Origin: Neopestalotiopsis rosae | Lineage: Eukaryota; Ascomycota; Sordariomycetes; Amphisphaeriales; Sporocadaceae | Assembly: GCA_023078685.1 (NCBI GenBank) | Contig: JALGAS010000001.1 | Span: 2,356,001-2,420,000, forward strand | Direction of reading: 5' to 3' | DNA length: 64,000 bases | Part shown: in pieces, positions 32,134 to 43,294 of the stretch | Numbering within the stretch: position 1 is the first letter of the stretch | How the letters are laid out: the number at the start of each line of letters is the position of its first letter | The notes under the pieces: generated by a model | Databases searched by the model: none | What the model was told of the DNA's origin: nothing | Seen by the model: the letters and a program-made list of their open reading frames with translations, nothing else | Program-made: the position numbers and the translations under genes

Positions 32134-34620
32134 TCATGCAGTGTGCATTTTGGGTTGGGATAGGTAGTGATGAACCCTTTTCTCCCAGTCCTCCTCATTA
32201 TCGCAGTAGCCATCAAAAAAGTCGTAGGAAAGATACGTGACGCAACTCTCGGAAACTTGTTCTTGCGCATTCGTGAACCATTTCTCGCGCATTTTCTCAA
32301 AATACTCCTGGGTTGTGTAGTGGACTAAACGGACAGTCTTGCTCTCCTCGTCGATTGTGACTAAGCCAGCGCAAATTGACATTATCTGCTTGAGGCTAGG
32401 GCAGTAATTAGTATCGATGGCGCTCGTTTTAGGTCGGATAGCTAGTGCATGCCGGATTTCTGCGGTGGACATCAGCCTCCTGGCATGGACGATCCACAGC
32501 AGGATTTTCTTCGCTGGCTTTGCGAAACCGCTACCCTGACTTTCGATCCTTTCCATGGCAAAATTCATATATCGCATATAGAGGGTTTGGTCCTTCATTG
32601 AAATTGCTCAAAGCCTCCAGAATATCTCCCTTCGCTAAGAATGCAGTCAATGCATGTAGTTGCAAATCCGCGATCAGAAACCTCCCGATCAGTCTGTCAA
32701 TATCTTTTTGTGTGATATTGATGGGTGGTTGTTAGACTTACATTCCTTTAGCTATTTGGACAATCTTAGAGATAATTACATCACATATTTCCTCGTCGTA
32801 GAGATCTCTGTCGTATGTTCTGATCTTGCTCCGAAACATGATGGCAATGTCTTGATTATGTGCCATGATCGGTAAGATCTTTGTGTTATGTCCAATTAAT
32901 AAGGCCGCAATCTCCTCGTGTATCCGGGATGTAGCGAGAATGTTCAAGCTCGTCTTGCCTTGGATATCTAGAATTTCTGACAGAATTCTAGTTCTGCACT
33001 GACTGTCGACCGTACACTCGTCAAGAGCATCCAGGGCGATGAACACACGTTCGTATCCGAGCACCACGCAATGCAGCGCAGTAAGCAATTAATCACACGT
33101 CAGTCGCGTGCCTTTCTTTCGGTGCCGCTCAGACAAATCGCTCACGAAGTCCGGAATTGAGCTTCGTCCACGCAACAACTGTACTAGAAGACTGGCGAGT
33201 CCGTGACGCTGGCGAGAAAAGACGAAATAGATGTACGCCAGCCCGACTCCTTGGTTCGCCGAGAAGTGGCGATCAATATGGTTGCTGGCCGCAGAAGCAA
33301 TAATTGTCTTTCCTGCCCCAGGTATCCCCGAACAGTACAACGTCCTGCCCTTCGTGTGGAGCCAGTCCTTGAACTTTGGCGAAGTCAAGAACCACTGGCC
33401 CGTCTCCCGGTGCTATCTCTTCAGTGCATTGCTCTGCTGCGTACCGTATTGCTCAGTCGAGAGCCAGTCAAATCGCTCCAAATCTTCTTTTCTGTGAAGC
33501 AAACGCTTCTTCTTTGCGAGATCTTCCCGAATCGACGTCACGTTTTGAGACATTTGGGACACTGGGTAGAATTAGGTGCCATGGAATTGTACACGAATAC
33601 TGCTGGCAAAATAAAATTCACTGACTCTCAGCAAGTTATTTTTTGATTGGCTTGGCTTCTTGAATCTCGCACAATATTACATAACCTAGCAATTTCTTCG
33701 CAAAGGCAGCTGCAACTGCGGCTGCATGTTCCTGCCGAATCCTGTTCTTGTGGGAGTCAGCATATTCGCAAACTCCGCAGATCACAATGCACGGAAAGTT
33801 ATCCATAAGGCCTGCAGCTTCCATCTCGATACAGAGAACCTTCTTGACCAGGTCTTCAGATAGCTGATTCCTAGCTCGAGCATCTTTGATTACTTGATTG
33901 CCTGATGCGATCAGTCCAAAGTGCACGCGCATATCCCGTGGCTTTCTCTTGACAATATGGGCCTTATCGGAATGTCGACAGCTGTCTTCGTCCTCAGCCT
34001 CTGAATGTTCTTCCACGCCGTCTTCAAGCTGCCGGTCCACATGGTCGTAGCTTGCTTTGAACAGAACATCTTGCATTAGTCCGACCGCAGGTACTTCGTA
34101 GCTAGCCGTGGGTAACGCGCTTGTAGCTCTTCCAAGTATTGCGGTATCTTGCCTCCATCCATCCCGTGCTTGGTCTTCAACTTCGTCACAGCTGTCAGAA
34201 GCAAAGTCAGTGGGTTATTTAGTGCGCCTGTCCGACGAAACGTTCTTCCTCGCCCTGTTTTCCCCATGTCCCACTGCACAGCGCCAGGGTTCTCATCGGC
34301 AGGCACACTGACGACCACGTCGTCAAGTCGAACCCTGGGAGGAACCCCACCTCCGATCCCAACCATCAGCCCAAACTTGATGGACGGGAAAGCATGTACC
34401 AGGTGACTTGCAACAGTCGCAGCTGAGCTTGTCCCTATTATCCCCTCAGGCTAACAAGCAATGACAATGTTGTGGCAGCCGATCGAGCCGAGGGTATACC
34501 TGTTACGGTCGTTCGAAGGCTTCGGGAGATCAGGGTGGTGGTCGTCAAACATGGCAGTCGCCGCCGTCCCGTGGAGGCGTCACGCATCCGCGGCCCAGTT
34601 GCCATTGTGAATAGATCGAG
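32134..34620 (-). pseudogene. PNP_UDP-NACHT receptor (fungal NLR), degenerate
   Basis: Remains of a fungal NOD-like receptor: an N-terminal nucleoside phosphorylase-type sensor (AMFDDHHPDLPKP, YTLGSIGCHNIVIAC, FGLMVGIGGGVPP, EMEAAGLMDNFPCIVICGVC), then NACHT with P-loop CSGIPGAGKT (about 33330), Walker B IALDALDEC, ATSR, and a winged-helix part ending RLVHYTTQEYF. No ankyrin or WD repeats follow. Damage: stop codons at 34451-34453, 33413-33415 and 33089-33091, each readable as CAG/CAA changed to TAG/TAA, plus frameshifts near 34075 and 32600. A 60-nt intron (32682-32741) with GTAAGT remains. The extreme N-terminus (DYTVGWICALP-type) is not intact. Such proteins act in non-self recognition and cell death; this copy should be inactive. 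Confidence 0.85.
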
Positions 34621-35999
34621 GAGCAGCTTGTAGGCGACTAACGATGGCTACGACATGATCTGGGGTGCGTTGTCATAAGTAAGGGCTCGGAGTGAACAAC
34701 AACTTTGCGCAGCCTTGCAGGCTGACTCCATGGTGCGGGGGTGCAGGCACGCTCATTAACAATTGGCTGATAAGACACATGGCGACGCATCTTGCATTGA
34801 TTATTGGGGCGCGCAGCTGCACATCTGGGCTTCAATCGATGAGTAGAGGTAGTGATTGATGAAGTCTTAGTAAATCGGAATTTAGTCATTTTAATGTTGT
34901 GATTCCAGCAAAGACCGCCAAATGCAGTAATTCAAGGTTTGGTTTAAGTCCAGGCACTGATAATTGTTCCTGGGCGGACCACGGGTGCGGCGTGCGCTAA
35001 AATGCTCTGCGCTTATCGATACGCAACTGCAGTTTCTGCCTTCTGCGAACACGGCAGATCCAACGTCTAAATCAGGTTGGCTAGCCAGCTGTCAATGGTA
35101 GCACTTGCGTCGTTGGAGGTCGCTAGATACCTCTTCCCATAACATAGCCATTCCCTTTAGATGGGCGACAAACCTACCGCAGCGTAGGTTGATTGGGGCT
35201 CAGGTCAAGAAGTGCAGCCGGCACGTTTCCCCAGAACAAAATTTAGGGCGTGGGGTTGCAGTGGATTTCACCCCATAAACACAGCTAAGTTCATTAAAAA
35301 CATAGTTGTAGACCTGGTCGCTTCGATGTTCACCTTCCTCAATGCAATAGTGCAGGACGACGCGAGTGACCTGAGTAAAGGTAGAAGCAACGAGTTCGAG
35401 CTTCGAGCTACTTAATGGCAAGACCGATTACTTGGTCATCCACTGACACCGCCAAGCTCGAAGCACCAGCCGATATGACACGATACGAGACAGAAAAAAG
35501 AAAGGGGGGGTGGACCGGGGGCGGGGGTCCCCTGACGGACATTCGCTGACCCGGGATAGGATCTCGACATTCTACCGTGACCAGAGACGATAGAACAGCC
35601 GAGCAATTGTGAGGCGATCGCCAGCCTGAACAACGACGGACCGATCGGGCTGAGGGGGAAATTACTACGGTAGGTACGATAAGCCGCATCCCGGTCGTCA
35701 TTTTTCGTGGAGCGTACGATTATGGCAATGAGCACAAAAGCAGCCACATGCAGTAGCTATGGCGGCGGCAGCGTGTCGTCGGATAGCACTTGCGGAACTG
35801 TCGTCTGTGCACAAGTAAACAGCACCAGGATTGACGGAAAACTCACTGATTCCATGAGACAATTGCTACAGCTTGACTTGAATTATCATGCACTTGTTCT
35901 TTTATTTCCGAAAAAGGAGACAATCAATATTTTGCAGCCGATTTGTGGGTCTTCACACAGTCGCTGCTAGATCTGTTACAGTTCCTGAAGAAATGATTG
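34621..35999. other. Intergenic, no gene seen
   Basis: Promoter side of the NLR pseudogene and 3' side of the BTB gene. 35500-35530 has a G-rich run (GGGGGGGTGGACCGGGGGCG). The frame at 35707-35970 has no motif. Confidence 0.5.
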
Positions 36000-36795
36000 T
36001 TACCAGCCGAAAGCTTTATTGCTTTCACTACGCGTAACGTTATACATAAGAAGGTCGTATGTTAGATCACCCAATTCTTTAAGCAGAGCTTGAGTCTTGT
36101 CCTCACTTAATAGCTCGCGGTTGCGGTGAAACGTCTCTAATACAACCTCTCGCAACCCCCTATCCGTCCCAGCCGTAGATGTGAACGATTCCTTCGCAGC
36201 GGTGAGAAAGTTCTCTGCCCAGTCCTTGTCACGCTCACGGTGAGTCGCTGCTGCGAACTTGGCAAGCGCAACAGATTTCAAGCCCTTGATGGCGTACTTC
36301 TCCGCAATTGTGTATACTTTGGCATGGACCACCATTTCAGTACTAGTAATTGACAGAGACCCTTCTGTATGTTCTTTAAAGACGTGTTGGCCGAAGCGCC
36401 TCTGCTGCTTACTTCCAGAATTTGGACTGACAGAGCATTCAAGCTCAGGGAAAAAGTAATCAAGTTGATAAAAATAGGATATCATAGAAGCAACAGCGAC
36501 AGGATCATCATCATCCAGGTGGACCTCGCTCTCCCGTTCTTCCTTCTCAGCATGAGTGGTCTGCCGTTTCAAATATAGGGTAGAAACATACCTTGAAGCC
36601 AGCACGAAAGGCTGCTCTAAAGAAATCAGATCGTGGGCATATGATCGCTTTGTGTACTGGATATCGCTTTCCAAGGCAGACAATCGTGAAGTCCGAGAAT
36701 AAAGCGCTCCAATAAAGCCTGGTAAGGTTAGCGGACAGACACGGAGGTTGGGATAGTGCGGGTCACTCTTTTAACGAGCATCTTAATTCGTCCAT
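36000..36795 (-). CDS. BTB/POZ domain protein (3 exons)
   Basis: Exons 36795-36776 (20 nt), 36718-36592, 36545-36000 (minus); introns 57 and 46 nt; 230 residues. Spliced it reads MDELRCSLYW, FSDFTIVCLGKRYPVHKAI, ICPRSDFFRAAFRAGFK, then KEERESEVHLDDDDPVAV, VVHAKVYTIAEKYAIKGLK and a helical tail. This is the standard fungal BTB/POZ protein (protein-protein interaction; in animals often a Cullin-3 adaptor). The unspliced frame hides the first half of the BTB fold, so the exon join matters. The first intron begins GTTAAA, a weak donor, but the branch site GCTAACC and acceptor ACCAG are good. Intact. Confidence 0.85.
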
Positions 36796-37340
36796 TGGCT
36801 CGCTAGACTGGGCTTGACTTTGTGTGATATATCCTCCGTCCAAAGGCATCGTGCTCAGTGTTTTGCGTCATTTGAAGACGCCAGGAAATGTATGCTGCGA
36901 ACAGATGAAGGAGAGAATCTGGTGTTTGATAGCATGAGCTGTAAGATGGCGGGCGACTTAGGGTTACCGGAATAGATTTACAAGGTTGCGCAATTTGGCG
37001 CGTAGGAATTCGCCAATCAGATGACACTACAGGGAGTTTCAGGTACTTGCATTAGTGCCGCCACTCAGTCCAAAATAATTCACGATAACGACCAGTAGCG
37101 AGCCAGCTAATACCTAGCAAAGGGGTGGCGTGCATGTGCAGCTGAGAAGCAATGCGAACAATACCAATGGGAATGCTCTACACATATACCTTCTGCTAAC
37201 GCAACGAAAATTTGAGTCGGGTCTTTATGCTCCTCCTGCTATTCAGTGGATGATTTTTCTGCCAGTATTTAGTTGTAATCAGCCATTTGCTCGCAAACGG
37301 CCTAACGATCAGTGCGAAGTGCCTCCCCTCTCGTTTTCCT

Positions 37341-38100
37341 TCAACTCACACCGAAGTTGCTGTCCGCCAATCGATCATCGTCGTCCTCATCTTCCGATAA
37401 TGTGTTCAGGAACGTCTGTATCTTCGTTCGTGCCAAATTCAGGGAGGTCTCCATTTTCGCTGCAAGCATCCTCATCGATGACAGTTTCTCCAAACATTTC
37501 GTCAATTTTGTCACATTCGCGATCCTCTTCGATGTGAACCTCAGGCTCGCCTTCATGATATCGAATATAATGCCTCGAGTCATTCGATCCATCGGCGTTC
37601 ATCTAGTTATCTGAGTGACAGTCCCCAACAGATGATTCCTCAATATCTTCGATTGATCCTCCACAAAGCACGATCTTATGGCTTACGGGTTGGAAAAGGC
37701 AACATGGTTTGCAAAGTTGCGGTATGAACAAGCAGGTCCCACACTCGTATCGAATGGCAGGTAGCTTCTCATAACAATAAAGGCAATAGTGAACAGTTTC
37801 GGAGTACTCGTTTCGAGCGAACTCCGTCCCTGATCGGCTGGTAGTATGGCTGCTTCTCGTTGCTTGCCTCCTGGAAGTCCCGAGACTAGACGTGGAAGCT
37901 TGGGCCTCTGTTGTTGTTGTTGTTGTTGTTGTTGTTATTGTCAATGGCCCTACTGAGTGATGCCTGCTGCGCGCATGCGAGTTTGTCGCTTGATACGAAG
38001 TACTTTGTCCTTCGCCAGTCAAGTTGCCTCCGTCTTCATTACTTCAGAGTTGGGATAGCGACGAAGAGCCTGCTAAGCTTCGGTGACACTTGACGGTCGC
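37341..38100 (-). pseudogene. ZZ-like zinc-finger acidic protein, decayed copy A
   Basis: Open from about 38022 to 37387 apart from a TAG at 37603-37605. It has a Ser/Thr-rich N-terminal part with a (Thr)9 run, a Cys-rich block (HYCLYCYEKLPAIRYECGTC, then LCKPCC) like a ZZ or related finger, and an acidic end (HEGEPEVHIEEDRECDKIDE, LPEFGTNEDTDV). Near 37385 the frame shifts into EDEDDDDRLADSNFG, which also occurs near 45740 in copy B. An ATG at about 38105 opens a frame (MTKERPSSVTEA) that is itself interrupted. Inferred as a broken member of a small paralogous pair. Function unknown. Confidence 0.5.
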
Positions 38101-38124
38101 TCTTTTGTCATTTTGCTACCGATG

Positions 38125-38530
38125 CAGGTGGTCTGCGTAGGTCGCGATATTGAAGGCTCGATTGTCAGCAAACATTTCAACGATTCCGGATGCTGCCCAG
38201 CTGCGATTGCAATGTAATTGTTATGATGGTTGTGACTGGTCGTCTACTGTAAAGGAAAGAACACAAATATGCAAGTTCTTTGCCTTTGACGGTAGCGTCC
38301 AGGCCAAATTTTGTTATGTTGTTGCTGACACAGGTGGTCTACTTAGGTGGCAATGTTGAAGATTCGATTGCCAGCAAATATGGCCAGAATTCTGGATGTG
38401 ATCCAGCTGTGATTGAACCATAAATGTCATGATGGCTGTAATTGGGAGTCTAAGAGGACAGAGCACAAAAATGCGTGTTCTACCGCTTGGCCAATAGCGT
38501 CTAGGCCAAAAATAGTGTGGGGTGGGAGAT
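38125..38530. repeat. Diverged 206-bp tandem duplication
   Basis: Two head-to-tail units, 38125-38330 and 38331-38530, each starting CAGGTGGTCT and containing GCTCGATTGTCAGCAAA or GATTCGATTGCCAGCAAA, then ATGATGGTTGTGA/ATGATGGCTGTAA, and ending TAGCGTC(C/T)AGGCCAAA. A third partial copy of the end (TAGCGTCTAGTCCAAA through TAGGTACATAGAATCAC) lies at 45862-45930. Confidence 0.8.
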
Positions 38531-39196
38531 ACATCGACCAGACTATTGGTACATTGAATCACTGGAATAGGTGGCAGAAACAGAGTTACGGCTGACGGAG
38601 GGCGGAGTATTTTGGCTGACTGAATTGCAGATGGAGCGTGAGATAGTCAAAACCGGTCTGTTTCCTGAATAGAAATAGAGATTTCTAACACCATAGTGAA
38701 TAGGATCTGAGATCTGTCGCTGGAATGACCCTGAATATGTCACCACATCCCGTAGCCGATGTGCTCAGATTGGCGGCGGCATGATGTTCAGGCGAAGCAA
38801 TAGCCAAGTATTTAGGGCTGCTCAAGTTTGTCGACAAGTCTTTGCCGAAGAAGATGGGGTTTGCACCTTTGGCGGCGACCATCCTATGCCAAGCGTAGGC
38901 CTGAAACGTCGCCGCCAGTAAATGATCAAGCAAAGACCGTGCATCCATTTTCAAAAATATCAACGAAGGGGCACGATTTGAATTGAAGATCATTAAATCT
39001 GGATACAGCTGCACATGATTACGAATTGAATAGCGTCTTGTCCTGTTACCGCTTTAGAATGTTCTGAAAAGAAACTAAGACCTTCCCACTGGAACATGGT
39101 CGTATTTAGTATTTACATTTGCCAGATCAAAGCACTGGTGCCAAAAATTTCAATCTAGCTCGAATGAGTGGGCATAGACTCCAGTGCCAAGACTTG

Positions 39197-39252
39197 AAAA
39201 GCCGAAGCTAAGCCACAACACCTTCGGCCTGCGGGCATTCGATCCCCCCGCC
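39197..39252. repeat. Short dispersed repeat copy
   Basis: AAAGCCGAAGCTAAGCC, CTTCGGCCTGCGGGCATTC and GATCC, matching the family at 3.4, 21.1 and 23.8-25 kb. It lies at the 3' end of the patatin-like gene. Confidence 0.5.
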
Positions 39253-39411
39253 AAGCAAACATGGCACGGGCAAGTTACGATGGGATCAATTCAGACATCT
39301 TCGTTTACGTTCACGATCACCAGAATTCTCCTTCATATTGGCTCTGTTGATAGCTGAGCATCTCCTGTTATAAGAGTTCTTTTCGTCCCCAGGTACCGGC
39401 TCCTTGTAGTA

Positions 39412-42400
39412 TTAACTGCTACTGATGCTTTCCGATGACGGGAAATCATCCGCCATAAATCTTATATTCAACTCGGCCTCCGAATGAACCTGGATGCTCA
39501 ATAGGACACGAAATCTTCCCTGCTGTACCATAACTTTGAGAACATCTTCACTCAAACTCCAGAGGTCGTTGGAACCGCTAACAAACCGTGGGTTGTTCAA
39601 ACTAGAAATCTTCCTACCAAAAGACTTGATAGTTTTGGAGGTTTCTTTGAAACGGCATCTTATGTGACCTGATGACGTGTTAATACGAAATTTACATACG
39701 ACGGAGAAAATTGTGTAGGGTCGAATTTATCTAATAAGGCAGAACTATATCGAGCCCTCCTTTTCAAGATGACGTACCGGAAATGGTCCAACCACTTTCG
39801 TGTAACTCGGACGAGGTCTTATCGAAGTAGAAGATAGTCGATATCAATCGTCGAGTGACCCGCTTAACCTGGCCACGGAGATCATCTTGGCCTAGAGCCT
39901 GCTCCTGGAGTGAAATGTCCGTCAGGACAGATATGTCGTCAGCGCTAGGCAGTGGAGACGTTTCTGAGAACTCGGGACATAGCCGAATGTATCTATCTGG
40001 CTCCTTTTGCGCCTTTTCGCCAAATTCGTTGTCCCATATGGCTCCTGCGCCGGTACAGGCTATGGAGCTGGCCAAAGTTCCCAAGGCATTATGGCCACAG
40101 CCAACAGAAACAAGAACATCCGGTGGACTTCTAACGTGCGGCCAGAGAGATTCTGCCTCGTCGAGAGTGACCTTAGCTGGACATACGAAGTCAGGAGCGC
40201 CACCGGCATGTGTCTCGTTCCCTGGGTTTACTTTACAGGATCCAAAGAACGGTTCAAAGGAAGCAGTCGCTTTCGCAGCTTCGCAGACAGAGTAAATCTC
40301 TGCACAATTGGGTTTTGCTCGATTGTTTTGAGACTCCTTGAAATCTTGGTCTTGGCTGTCGTCAGTAGCCTTTCTGCGGTAATTCGACAGAAGTATTCGC
40401 TCTGATTCTTTTCTTGTCGAGGTCACAAAGACCCGTGTTGGTCCGCTTCCATTTTCGGTTCTGCAGGACTAGGGCCAGCGTCAATGACACTGCCATATAG
40501 ACATTAAGATAAGCTTACCAGTGATGCGGACATTGACCCTTGCAAATCTTCTCCGAAAGCGTCCTCGATACTCCGGATGAGGTTAGCCAAAGAGTATGGG
40601 GGGGCTGCCCAGCCCGGAATCCAAGAGGCGAAGCCGCTTTGTCTCGTGAATACTTGGGGAACCAGACTGTTGAACTTTCTAATGGCATCAGGAATATCCC
40701 AACCATTAATACCTAGTCCTAAAGCGTTGATTCCACCGATTCCTGTTCCACCAATCAGATCGAAACAATCTTTTACGGTAATTTCTTTCCCCAGCTGGTT
40801 TTGAACGGCATCTAGAAGTTTGAGCTGCAAGATGCCCCTAACTCCGCCTTCGTCAAGGCTGAGAAGCCTTCGCCCGATTGTCTCTGGAAGATGGAGAAAC
40901 TCAAGAGGTGGATCAAGTTCTTGGGCTGCTTCAGGGTGTTGATCACAGAACCTGACAATAAACACTCTATCATCTTCTTCTGCCACTGAACCGATTTTAA
41001 TCACGCAAGATGAGCAGATCCAGTGACCACAAGACAGTCTTTCGGTAGGGAAATTTTGCATGCACCAGACGCAGCACGGGAGCCTCTCGAGGTTTACCTT
41101 AGGCACTAGATTGTGCAATGCTCTGATGTTTCTCCTGTGAAGATCCCACAGATCAGGCAACTCCATGATGTTGAGATGGTCTATGCCTTGCGCTAACGCG
41201 TAAGCCCATTGATCCCGAAAGCAGTCTTCAAAGGACGCATCGAACGAACCAAATCCAAAACGGACCCCATTCGCATCTTGGTGCCAGCCTTTGGAGCCTG
41301 GATAATTATGGGCTCTCCTGCCATTGACGCATATCATCCCTTCTGCACTAGAAGAGTCGGAGAATGTATGGCCACATGGTAAGATCGAGTCGGCAACCTT
41401 ATGAAGAACTCCCTGAACAGTCTCCTCATAGGAGTTATCTCGTACCTTATTGTTGCATGATGGGACCTCAGATGTGTCACCTCGAAAGATGTTGAAGAGG
41501 AACCCGGGGAACTGGCGTCGACGACTATCCATGGCAATGGTTGAGCAAATCAACGGGATCGTGGCTGCTATGAGTTCCTCAGCGAAAGTCTGATGGTTTG
41601 ACGTGTGGTATTTTTGTTTGATGGCCTTGAAGGTTGCCTGCAAAAGCTGGAAGAAGTTGTCTGAAAGCTTCGCTGGCGAGGGGTGGACCTCGAAGAACGC
41701 TTCAATGAAATCGAAGGGTTTAGTCGACTTGGAGAAGTGGTCAAATGTGAGCTTGTATAAGTGACGCAGGTGCTCCGGCGAAAGGAGCATGTTGTTATCT
41801 TTCTTGATCCTATGTGTATCATTTGTCAAGGATTCAATCATTCCATATAATTCCTGGAATTGTTTCCTTAGTTGTGATGTGTCCTTGGCAGTCGGAAGCT
41901 GCAGGATTTTCACCGCGGCGTAGGAATTCTCGAGAATGTCTTTGATGCTCTTGTGTGGCAGTTCAAATCTGGCTAGCTCGTCTCTGCGGTTCATGATGGT
42001 CTTGTTTTCCTGCATCAGGTGTGCATTTTCCTCGAGAATCCGGTGTGTGGCCTTGTCAGAGCTCCATTCTTTAGTCTTGGCTGGGTCGCATTGATTGATC
42101 AGGATAATGAGTGATGGAAGTGACGCTCTGTTCACGACAGACATCTCCGCCTTCTGAGACCATTCTATGAGCTTCTCGAGAACTCTGCCCATACTCTTGA
42201 GGTTTGTTTCAGCCACAACGTACACGACAACATCTGAAATATTGTACACGAGCCTGGGAAAAAGCTCCGCTATGGCCTTACTTCGATCGATTTTCGAGTC
42301 AGACCATTCTAGCGTTCGCTTAAGAAAATTCATCGTGGTATCGAAGACTATCTTCGTCCATTCCTTGAGCTTCGTAGGATCTTCTTTTACGTGGTCCGGT

Positions 42401-43294
42401 GCGTCGCTTTCTTTGGTCTTCACGTGCTGAGCCCTACTTTTCGAAGCGGCCGAGTAATTCGCAGCCTCAAAGCCTTCGCAGTCTGCAAAAAGTAACGGGA
42501 ATTGGGGATTCTTCTTTGCCTCGTGCTGGTCGTGGTAGAGGTGGATATCCGACGACGTTGGCAGGGTGCCTGTGGCGTTTCCTGCTACAGGGACGAGAAT
42601 GCCATGACGGTCTTGATCGGCAATGCTGGAGTCCCATAAGTGACCCATGAGCACTTCGATCAATGAGCTCTTCCCAACGCCCGTGTTACCGACAAATGAT
42701 ATCAGTCGAGGGTAGTATACCAAATTTTTATTTTCAAGTTGCGGTTGGACCAGTCTTTGGTGTTCTCCCATTAGATCGTCGAACCTTGAGCGCTCGTCGA
42801 ATGAGAGTGAGCCACAGTGGGTGTCATCGGAGCTTGTGACAGCGAGCCAGAGGGTTTCCATCACGTTGAGATGCTGCTGATGCTGCTGATTGTCCTCGAC
42901 GGCGGTCGTTGGAGCCGGGTAGAATACCTGTTCCAGCCGACGGCTTCAAGTTAATTAGAAGATGTGTCATAGATGTCAATTCTTCACTTCAAGGAAAGAA
43001 GAGAATCATTGCTTACTAAACAGGGGTGAGATCTTCCATTTGTGATCCATGAATCGGCACTCGGTCGTGTCCAGAGTCCCCTCTCATGTGCGGCCTTCGG
43101 TGTGCCCAACAAGCATCGCAATAGACATGGTTACACTTAAGACATGACGAGGTCGCAGGTTGCCGTGCTTCTCTGGGGCAGTCCACGCAGAGGAACTCCT
43201 CCAACGGAGCAGATGGCAGAGTCGAGGACGATGGCTCTGTAGCCCAAGCCTGCCACTCGGAGCTCACGCCGATTGCGGCCTCGATGGCCGACAT
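39412..43294 (-). CDS. B-box / GTPase / RING / patatin-like fusion with dead patatin site
   Basis: Exons 43294-43017, 42943-40519, 40468-39778, 39668-39412 (minus); introns 73, 50 and 109 nt, phases consistent; 1216 residues. Order: B-box zinc finger (about 36-82); GTPase with P-loop GNTGVGKSS (178-186), DCEG and NQCD; Cys/His insert (CGHTF); RING (about 716-762); patatin-like domain from LLSLDEGGVRG (786); C2-like end. Patatins are Ser/Asp lipid hydrolases. Here the elbow GxSxG reads GTGIGG (Ser to Gly, about 827), the DG(G/A) Asp position reads AGGAP (Asp to Gly, about 990), and the oxyanion DGGG reads DEGG. So the domain is probably a non-hydrolytic binding module. Related fungal proteins act or are suspected in incompatibility-type cell death. 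Frame fully open; exon 3 acceptor (40469/40470) chosen to keep phase 0. Confidence 0.85.

Noticed and set aside
39855..40405. Plus-strand frames of 132-146 codons in the patatin region
   Set aside because: Antisense to a spliced exon with continuous domain similarity.
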